The translations under genes and the position numbers were made by a program. The notes beneath the pieces are model-generated. The model worked only from the letters and a program-made list of their open reading frames with translations. It was not told where the DNA came from and did no database searches. From contig NZ_CP130720.1 of NCBI RefSeq assembly GCF_035984415.1, positions 3,906,001 through 3,970,000 of the forward strand: a stretch of DNA of 64,000 nt. The letters run 5' to 3'. How positions within the stretch are numbered: the first letter of the stretch is position 1; the number at the start of each line of letters is the position of its first letter. Positions 58,495 through 64,000 of the stretch are shown here, one piece after another. The DNA is from Streptomyces sp. NBC_01296. GTDB lineage: Bacteria; Actinomycetota; Actinomycetes; Streptomycetales; Streptomycetaceae.

Positions 58495-59256
58495 ATGAGC
58501 ACGGCCACCCGAACCGCCGTAGTCACCGGCGCGAGCAGCGGCATCGGCGCGGCCACCGCCCGGCAGCTCGCCGACGCCGGCTACCACGTCGTCCTCACGG
58601 CCCGCCGCAAGGACCGCATCGAGGCCCTCGCCGCGGAGCTGACGGCAGCCGGCCACTCCGCCGCGGCCCACGCCCTCGACGTCACCGACCGCCCGGCCGT
58701 CGACGCCTTCGCGGCCTCCCTCGACCGCTGCGACGTGCTCGTCAACAACGCCGGCGGCGCCATCGGAGCCGAGCCCGTCGCCACCGGCGACCCCGCCGAC
58801 TGGCGCACGATGTACGAGGTCAACGTCATCGGCACGCTCAACCTCACCCAGGCCCTCCTCCCCGCCCTCGTCGCCTCCGGCGACGGCACGGTCGTGGTCC
58901 TGTCCTCCACCGCCGGCCACTCCACGTACGAGGGCGGCGCCGGCTACGTCGCCGCCAAGAACGGCGCCCGCGTCCTCGCCGAGACGCTCCGCCTGGAGAT
59001 CGTCGGCCAGCCCGTCCGCGTCATCGAGATCGCCCCGGGCATGGTGAAGACCGAGGAATTCGCCAAGACCCGCTTCCGCGGCGACGCGGACAAGGCCGAA
59101 AAGGTCTATGCGGGCGTCGCGGCCCCCCTCACGGCCGACGACGTGGCCGACACCATCACCTGGGCCGTGACCCGCCCCAGCCACGTCAACATCGACCTCC
59201 TGGTGGTCCGCCCCCGCGCCCAGGCCTCGAACACCAAGGTCCACCGCGACCTCTAG
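58495..59256 (+). CDS. SDR family oxidoreductase (YdfG-like)
   Basis: A 253-residue short-chain dehydrogenase. The cofactor motif TGASSGIGAATARQL and RRKDRI (suggesting NADP+) are N-terminal; NNAGGAIG, SSTAGHSTYEGGAGYVAAK (active-site Ser, Tyr and Lys) and the LRLEIVGQPVRVIEIAPGMVKTEEF block follow. The form matches YdfG-type 3-hydroxy acid dehydrogenases. Its stop shares two bases with the stop of the convergent deacetylase gene. Confidence 0.92.
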   Translation: MSTATRTAVVTGASSGIGAATARQLADAGYHVVLTARRKDRIEALAAELTAAGHSAAAHALDVTDRPAVDAFAASLDRCDVLVNNAGGAIGAEPVATGDPADWRTMYEVNVIGTLNLTQALLPALVASGDGTVVVLSSTAGHSTYEGGAGYVAAKNGARVLAETLRLEIVGQPVRVIEIAPGMVKTEEFAKTRFRGDADKAEKVYAGVAAPLTADDVADTITWAVTRPSHVNIDLLVVRPRAQASNTKVHRDL

Positions 59257-59924
59257 ACGATTCCCGCCGCCTTCAGGTGCGGCATGAGGGCCGCCGGCTT
59301 CAACCCGGCGGCCTTCGCCGCGCCCAGGGCCCGCTCCAGATCCGCGGCCAGCGTCGGCGTGAAGTGCAGCAGCACGATGTCCCCGGCCTTGAGCTGCGGA
59401 GTCGGCGGCGTCTCGCCCCAGGTCGTGAAGTCGTACGTCCACGTGACCAGCGCCTTCACCCCGCACGCCTTGGCCGCGGCCCGCACCTCGTCGTTCACGG
59501 CCCCGTACGGCGGCCGCAGCAGCTTCGGCTCCCGCCCGAAAGCCGCCGCCAACCGCTCCCCGGCCCCGCACACCTCGGCGTCCTTCCCGGCGGCGTCGAG
59601 CGTGGTCAGGTCCGGATGGTTGACGGTGTGGTTCTCCACACTCGCCCGCCCGTCCTCCACGAGCCGGGTGAAGTACCCGGTGTCGTACGAGGCCGCCCCG
59701 GGCAGCAGGAACAACGACACCGGGATCCGCTTCTCCAGCAGGATCCGCGCAGCCTCGGGGTCGTGATTCCACCCGTCGTCGATGGTGATGAAGACGACCT
59801 TCTCCCCGGTCGGCACATGCGACACGACGGCCGGCAGCCCCACCCCGGCCTGAGCCGACCCGGCAGCCCCGAGGCCAAGCGACAACGCCGCGAGCGCGGC
59901 AACCATCACACGAGTTCTCCACAT
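59253..59924 (-). CDS. Secreted polysaccharide deacetylase (NodB domain)
   Basis: A 223-residue exported carbohydrate esterase (CE4). A signal peptide (about 1-28, VMVAALAALSLGLGAAGSAQAG) precedes the NodB barrel: VVFITIDDGW (Asp49, Asp50), ENHTVNHPDL (His99, His103) and LLRPPYG. All metal ligands and the catalytic base are present, so it should remove acetyl groups from chitin, xylan or peptidoglycan. The ATG at 59924 has AAGGTG upstream, partly inside a perfect DasR-type palindrome; a GTG at 59933 is an alternative. Confidence 0.9.
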   Translation of the reverse strand: MWRTRVMVAALAALSLGLGAAGSAQAGVGLPAVVSHVPTGEKVVFITIDDGWNHDPEAARILLEKRIPVSLFLLPGAASYDTGYFTRLVEDGRASVENHTVNHPDLTTLDAAGKDAEVCGAGERLAAAFGREPKLLRPPYGAVNDEVRAAAKACGVKALVTWTYDFTTWGETPPTPQLKAGDIVLLHFTPTLAADLERALGAAKAAGLKPAALMPHLKAAGIV

Positions 59925-59934
59925 GCCGAACACC

Positions 59935-59948
59935 TTGGTCTAGACCAA
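59935..59948 (-). promoter_or_regulatory. DasR-type (dre) palindrome upstream of the deacetylase
   Basis: TTGGTC (59935-59940) and its continuation TAGACCAA (59941-59948) make a perfect 14-bp palindrome with the core TGGTCTAGACCA, the consensus of the GlcNAc-responsive repressor DasR in Streptomyces. It lies 11 bases upstream of the deacetylase ATG on the minus strand. Binding by DasR and induction by GlcNAc are predicted from the site alone. Confidence 0.7.
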
Positions 59949-60059
59949 CTTGCCCGTCAACCCCCTCGCCGCAAGCGGACGTTGACACCCCGCAACCGCC
60001 CAGGCCCCTACGGGTGAATCCACGCGAATCGTCAGCGCACGCCACTACGCCCCGAAAGC

Positions 60060-60425
60060 GTGAGCCGCGAAGAGGAGGAAGCTACGGCCGTGATGCAGCA
60101 CGAGACCACGATCGCGGAAGCCGCCGGTCGACTCTCCAAGGAGCTTCCCAGGCATCGAGTCGAGATCCTCCAGGGCGGGCTCACCGCGACACCACCCGCC
60201 GACGGGGCGCACGCGCTCACTCCGAGCCGGCTGATCGAGAGGTTCTACGAGGCCGGGGCCAAGAAGGCCGGCCTGCGCTACGTCCAGGGCACCGGCGTCC
60301 GGCTGCCCACCGGCCCCGAGGTCGACGCCTACGCCAAGGCCGACATCCCCTTCTACATCGTCGCCGACCGCCGTCACGACGAGGTCGTGGTCTGCCGCGA
60401 CCCGCGCAGGGGCCCGGGCCGGTGA
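60060..60425 (+). pseudogene. Uma2 family remnant with internal deletion
   Basis: A 121-codon ORF that begins like Uma2/DUF820 proteins (LSKELPRHRVEILQGGLTATPPADG, AGAKKAGLRYVQGTGVRLPTGP) and ends like them (VDAYAKADIPFYIVADRRHDEVVVC). The central part, including the PDxxVV strand and the ExxSxxxxxxD...K catalytic segment, is missing: TGPE joins directly to VDAYAKAD. About 70 residues are lost in frame, so it cannot be an active nuclease. GTG start at 60060. An intact relative is at 40492-41079. Confidence 0.65.
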
Positions 60426-60439
60426 GGGCCCGGGCTCCT
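60408..60439. terminator. Hairpin between the Uma2 remnant and rtcB
   Basis: AGGGGCCCGGGCC (60408-60420) and GGCCCGGGCTCCT (60427-60439) pair along 13 positions with one G-U and a 6-base loop, between the convergent gene ends at 60425 and 60468. Confidence 0.6.
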
Positions 60440-60467
60440 TCATTCCCCCGACAACTGCACCCAGGGC

Positions 60468-61661
60468 TCAGCCCTTGATGCAGATGACCTGCTTGAGCTT
60501 GGCCACGACCTGCACGAGGTCGGTCTGCTGGTCGATGACCTGCTCGATCGACTTATAGGCGCCCGGGATCTCGTCGACCACGCCCGAGTCCTTGCGGCAC
60601 TCGACGCCCTTGGTCTGATCCGCCAGGTCGCGCGCCGAGAAGCGCTTCTTCGCGGCCGTCCGGCTCATCTTCCGGCCCGCGCCGTGCGAGGCCGAGTTGA
60701 AGGACTTCTCGTTGCCGAGGCCCTTCACGATGTAAGAGCCCGTCCCCATGGAACCCGGGATGATTCCGTAGTCGCCGCTGCCGGCGCGGATCGCGCCCTT
60801 GCGCGTGACCAGCAGGTCCATGCCGTCGTACCGCTCCTCCGCCACGTAGTTGTGGTGGCAGCTGATCTCCCGGTCGAAGGAGACCTTCGCCTTCCGGAAC
60901 TCCCGGCGGATTACCTCCTTGAACAGGCTCATCATCACGGCCCGGTTGTACTTGGCGTACTCCTGTGCCCAGAAGAGGTCGTTGCGGTAGGCCTCCATCT
61001 CGGGCGTCGCCGCGAGGAAGACCGCGAGGTCACGGTCCACCAACCCCTGGTTGTGCGAGAGTCCACGGGCCACGTCGATGTGGAAGGCGGCCAGCTCGTT
61101 GCCGATGTTCCGCGAGCCCGAGTGCAGCATGAGCCACACCGAACCGGACGTATCGATACAAAGTTCGCAAAAGTGATTGCCTTGGCCAAGGCTTCCCATT
61201 TGCCTCAGCGCCCGGTCCCGCCGGAACTTCACCGCATCCGCGACGTAGTCGAACCGCTCCCACAGGTCCCCGAACCCCGCGTCCGGGAACCCGTACAGCC
61301 GGTCCGGGTCCACCGGGTCGCGGTGCATGCCCGCACCCACCGGGATCGCCTGCTCGATCTTCGAGCGGAGCTTGGACAGGTCCCCCGGGAGGTCGTTCGC
61401 CGTCAGGGACGTCTTCACCGCGGACATGCCGCAGCCGATGTCCACGCCCACCGCCGCCGGGCACACCGCGTCCTTCATCGCGATCACCGAGCCGACCGTG
61501 GCGCCCTTGCCGTAGTGGACGTCCGGCATGACCGCCAGGCCCTTGATCCACGGAAGGGTGGCGACGTTGTGCAGCTGCTGCATCGCGCCGGCCTCGACCG
61601 AGGCCGGGTCGGTCCACATCCGGATCGGGACCTTCGCCCCCGGTACCTCTACATACGACAT
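60468..61661 (-). CDS. rtcB: RtcB RNA ligase
   Basis: Ligates RNA ends with 2',3'-cyclic phosphate or 3'-phosphate to 5'-OH using GTP and manganese. The 397-residue protein has the metal motif GVDIGCGM, the GSLGQGNHFCEL block, LHSGSRNIGN and the guanylylated His in NSASHGAGRKMSR. The protein ends at the usual VICIKG, so it is full length. The ATG at 61661 follows GGGGGATTGAAG. No archease or RtcA gene is adjacent. AT-rich promoter sequence lies upstream. Confidence 0.95.
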   Translation of the reverse strand: MSYVEVPGAKVPIRMWTDPASVEAGAMQQLHNVATLPWIKGLAVMPDVHYGKGATVGSVIAMKDAVCPAAVGVDIGCGMSAVKTSLTANDLPGDLSKLRSKIEQAIPVGAGMHRDPVDPDRLYGFPDAGFGDLWERFDYVADAVKFRRDRALRQMGSLGQGNHFCELCIDTSGSVWLMLHSGSRNIGNELAAFHIDVARGLSHNQGLVDRDLAVFLAATPEMEAYRNDLFWAQEYAKYNRAVMMSLFKEVIRREFRKAKVSFDREISCHHNYVAEERYDGMDLLVTRKGAIRAGSGDYGIIPGSMGTGSYIVKGLGNEKSFNSASHGAGRKMSRTAAKKRFSARDLADQTKGVECRKDSGVVDEIPGAYKSIEQVIDQQTDLVQVVAKLKQVICIKG

Positions 61662-61847
61662 ACGGCTTCAATCCCCCGGGAAGCATAGAAAATTCGTTAT
61701 ACGCAAAAAGCCTCGCTCTTAGCCCCAAACCAGACAGGGGACCGGCGCCAGCACCAGCGTGTGCGATAGACATTGTGTTCATCCGCGTCCAAAGCGCGGC
61801 AACGCATTTTCCTGACCGCCGGGCCGCCGGCCGGTCGAAGGGAGCCA

Positions 61848-62750
61848 GTGGACGTGCAGCGCAAGGCGGTACGGCGACGAGTCCTGCCGGGCATCGCGAT
61901 GCTGACCGCACTCATGGCCGGCCTGACCGGCCTGACCGGGTGCACCAGCGGAAACGGCGTCGGGGACGACACCGACTCCAAGGCGGGGGACAGCAGCCCC
62001 GCACCCGCACCGGCCGGCAAGTACCGCAGCCTGCCCGCGCCGTGCAGGGCCGCCGACGGCAAGCGCCTCAAGGCCATGCTCCCGGCCGCGGACAGCCTCA
62101 CCGACGAGCAGCGCACGCAGCTGTACGCCGGCACCGCGGACACCTCGTACGACGGCGACCGGCACGTCGGCTGCCGCTGGACGGCGCAGACGCCCGAGGA
62201 GACGCGGCTGCTGTCGGTCGTCTTCGAGCGCGTCGTCTCGTACGACCGGACCACCATGAGCGACGACGACAAGGCGCGGCAGGTGTACGTGCGCCGGCTG
62301 ACGGACGCGCACCTGCCCTTCCCCGGCCCCACGACAAGCCCGGCCACCAGCCCCGGCACGGCCCCCGGCACGGCTCCGGGTACGGCCCCCGGCGCGGCGG
62401 CGAGCCCTGGTACGAGCCCCGCGCCCACCGCCCCGCCCGCCGCGGGCGCGCCCTCGACCGGGCAGTCGCCGCAGCCGGCCGGCAGCCCCTCCGCGCCGCC
62501 GCCCGAGCTCGGTTCCCGCGTCATCGAAGGACTCGGGACCGAGGCGTTCCTCGAGGACAAGCTGAGCGCGGCCGGCGCCAGCGCGGCGCAGGCGCGGACC
62601 GTGCGGATTGTGTTCCGCACCTCGAATGTGATCGTCACCGTCGAGTACAACGTGCAGCCCGCGCTGCCCGGTACGGTTCCGGCGAGCCCCGAAACCCAGG
62701 ACAAGGCACGGCAGTTGGCGCAGGCTCTGGTCGAGCGTTTCAACGACTGA
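61848..62750 (+). CDS. DUF3558 lipoprotein with Pro/Thr-rich insert
   Basis: A 300-residue exported lipoprotein. A lipobox (LTGLTGCTS) follows the Arg-rich N-terminus and hydrophobic core. The DUF3558-type domain begins LPAPCRAADGKRLKAMLPAADSLT and has CRWTAQTPEETRLLSVVFERV; it is split by a Pro/Thr/Ala insert of about 70 residues (PGTAPGTAPGTAPG) before ITVEYNVQP-like strands. The GTG at 61848 has AAGGGAG upstream. A second DUF3558 lipoprotein follows. Function unknown. Confidence 0.82.
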   Translation: MDVQRKAVRRRVLPGIAMLTALMAGLTGLTGCTSGNGVGDDTDSKAGDSSPAPAPAGKYRSLPAPCRAADGKRLKAMLPAADSLTDEQRTQLYAGTADTSYDGDRHVGCRWTAQTPEETRLLSVVFERVVSYDRTTMSDDDKARQVYVRRLTDAHLPFPGPTTSPATSPGTAPGTAPGTAPGAAASPGTSPAPTAPPAAGAPSTGQSPQPAGSPSAPPPELGSRVIEGLGTEAFLEDKLSAAGASAAQARTVRIVFRTSNVIVTVEYNVQPALPGTVPASPETQDKARQLAQALVERFND

Positions 62751-62911
62751 GAGAGCGCCCGAGAGCGGGCGCGGGGGGCTCGGGGTGACGGCGCGCACAG
62801 CAGGCGCGCGCCGGGTCGGGCTACCGTTGCTCGGGTCCCGCGCCCGCACCACGCCTGCACCACGCCCGTACCGCGTCCACAGAACGCGCCCCACAACGTA
62901 CTGAAGGAACC

Positions 62912-63679
62912 ATGCACCGATCAGCCTCGCGCCTCACTCGCGTTCTCGCCTGCGCAGCCGTCCCGGTGATCCTCACCGTCGCCGGCTGTTCGTCCGACTC
63001 GAGCAAGGACTCCGGTTCGGGCGGCGACAAGAAGCCCGGCGCTTCCTCTTCCGCCAAGCCGAGCGGCAAGGCGTCGGCCGCGCTGGAGAAGGCGGCGTTC
63101 GCGACGCTGCCCGACCCGTGCAAGTCGGTCCAGACGAAGACGGTCGAGACCCTCGTCCCCGAGGCGAAGGACAAGAACGGCACCGCGACCAAGTCGAACG
63201 ACCTGACCTCCCGTGCCAGCTGCTCCTGGAACGGCCTGGACGAGGACGGCCTGAAGGGCTCGCAGTACCGCTGGCTGTCGATCTCCCTGGTCCGCTACGA
63301 GTCGCACGCCTCGCTCGGCGGCGCGAACAAGCGCGCCGAGGACCAGTTCAACAAGCAGGTCGAGACCGCGAAGACGACCGAGGGCGCGCACGACGTGAAG
63401 GTCGAGCAGGCGACCGGCATCGGCGACCAGGCGTCGTCGGTCGTGTACGGCGTGAAGAAGGACGTCGACTTCTTCAACACGACGATCGTGGCGCGCACGC
63501 AGAACGTCGTGATCACGCTCGACTACAACGGTGCGGCGTACGAGGGTGCCGGCGCTCCGGATCAGGCCAAGCTCCTCGAGAACGCGATCGCGGCGGCGAA
63601 GGAGGCGGCGGCCTCGGTCGGCACCGCCAACGAGCAGCAGAAGCAGCCTGAGCAGCAGGCTTCTCCCTCCGCGCAGTAG
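62912..63679 (+). CDS. DUF3558 lipoprotein
   Basis: A 255-residue exported lipoprotein with a lipobox (LTVAGCSSD). The domain repeats the pattern of the previous gene: LPDPCKSVQTKTVETLVPEAKD, SCSWNGLDEDGLKGSQYRWLSISLVRYE, VVYGVKKDVDFFNTTIVARTQNVVITLDYNGA. It lacks the long Pro/Thr insert. The two are tandem paralogues about 160 bp apart, probably each with its own promoter. A Lys/Gln-rich tail (QQKQPEQQASPSAQ) ends the protein. Confidence 0.85.
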   Translation: MHRSASRLTRVLACAAVPVILTVAGCSSDSSKDSGSGGDKKPGASSSAKPSGKASAALEKAAFATLPDPCKSVQTKTVETLVPEAKDKNGTATKSNDLTSRASCSWNGLDEDGLKGSQYRWLSISLVRYESHASLGGANKRAEDQFNKQVETAKTTEGAHDVKVEQATGIGDQASSVVYGVKKDVDFFNTTIVARTQNVVITLDYNGAAYEGAGAPDQAKLLENAIAAAKEAAASVGTANEQQKQPEQQASPSAQ

Positions 63680-63795
63680 GCGCCGGCGGATCCGGGCGGC
63701 TGGGCGGGCGCTTAACGGGAGGCTGACATTCAGTCACCTGTGCAGTCACCCGTACGCTGTGCCTGCCGTAGCTCGACAAGGGGAGGGGATCGCGG

Positions 63796-64000
63796 GTGGC
63801 CGCGATGCAGCTGACTCGTACGCACCGGATACTCATCGGCGTCGTGGTCGCAGGAGCCGTGGTCATCGCGGGGATCGGTTTCGCCGGTTCGTACGCCGCG
63901 GTCCGCGCGCTCGCCCTGCAGAAGGGGTTCGGGAACTTCTCGCTGGTGTTCCCGATCGGCATCGACATGGGCATCTGCGTGCTGCTGGCGCTGGACCTGC
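63796..64000 (+). CDS. DUF2637 membrane protein, cut by the window edge
   Basis: The first 68 codons of a protein that runs off the window. AAMQLTRTHRILIGVVVAGAVVIAGIGFAGSYAAVRALALQKG and FGNFSLVFPIGIDMGICVLLALDL form the start of the DUF2637 family (SpdB-like membrane proteins of actinobacterial chromosomes and plasmids). The GTG at 63796 has GGGAGGGG upstream; the ATG at 63805 is possible. Two or more helices are expected beyond the edge. Confidence 0.82.
   Translation, partial: MAAMQLTRTHRILIGVVVAGAVVIAGIGFAGSYAAVRALALQKGFGNFSLVFPIGIDMGICVLLALDL

Overview
The window is high-GC actinobacterial chromosome, almost certainly from a Streptomyces. Codon third positions are strongly G/C, GTG starts and 4-bp start/stop overlaps are common, and the gene content is typical of the genus: futalosine-route menaquinone genes, a WhiJ-like XRE/DUF397 regulatory module, DUF3558 lipoproteins, a DUF2637 protein, an HbpS-like protein and a DasR-type operator. 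About 67 protein genes are supported. There are also two degraded genes, a 27-residue leader peptide and a set of inverted-repeat terminators and operators. No rRNA, complete tRNA, CRISPR array, insertion sequence or prophage was recognised.

Layout. 1-8.7 kb holds a GNAT acetyltransferase, glutaminase, menG, a secreted DUF3152 protein, a small LuxR-type regulator, a truncated amidohydrolase-like protein, mqnC, a Ser/Thr kinase and mqnA. 8.9-11.1 kb holds a cold-shock gene with a structured leader, then a secreted lytic transglycosylase. 11.3-23.3 kb is mixed metabolism: two MarR regulators with divergent targets, a glyoxalase-fold protein, SRPBCC and AhpD-like proteins, an alpha/beta hydrolase, two long-chain acyl-CoA synthetases, an AraC regulator, a secreted lipase and an HbpS/GlcG protein. 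23.5-34.4 kb is accessory: a large secreted repeat protein, an HTH zinc-ribbon protein, the ATPase/XRE/DUF397 module, a Tat lipoprotein, a possible secreted effector/immunity operon, and a two-gene operon whose products share a GGxQNITxGG motif.

34.5-36.5 kb holds a DAACS-family symporter preceded by a cysteine-rich leader peptide, and a DUF4229 protein. 36.5-44 kb holds mqnE, an AsnC regulator, the UbiX-like gene (mqnM), a rhomboid protease, a Uma2 protein, mqnP, a small unknown gene and the UbiD-like gene (mqnL). 44-53 kb holds the cytochrome c maturation operon (TlpA, CcdA, ResB, CcsB), a Tat-exported deacetylase-like lipoprotein, and hemL with a histidine phosphatase. 53-64 kb is mixed: a beta-lactamase-fold hydrolase, an FAD oxidoreductase, a Mut7-C protein, a YnfA-like protein, an SDR, a NodB deacetylase behind a DasR-type palindrome, a Uma2 remnant, rtcB, two DUF3558 lipoproteins, and the start of a DUF2637 protein cut by the window edge.

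How the genes work together. Seven menaquinone genes (mqnA, mqnC, mqnE, mqnP, mqnL, mqnM, menG) lie within 43 kb but in separate transcription units; mqnB and mqnD are not here. With hemL and the cytochrome c maturation operon, the window supplies quinone, heme and cytochrome assembly to the respiratory chain. The most interesting unexplained items are the leader peptide before the symporter, the shared-motif gene pair next to the possible effector operon, and several exact palindromes between divergent genes.
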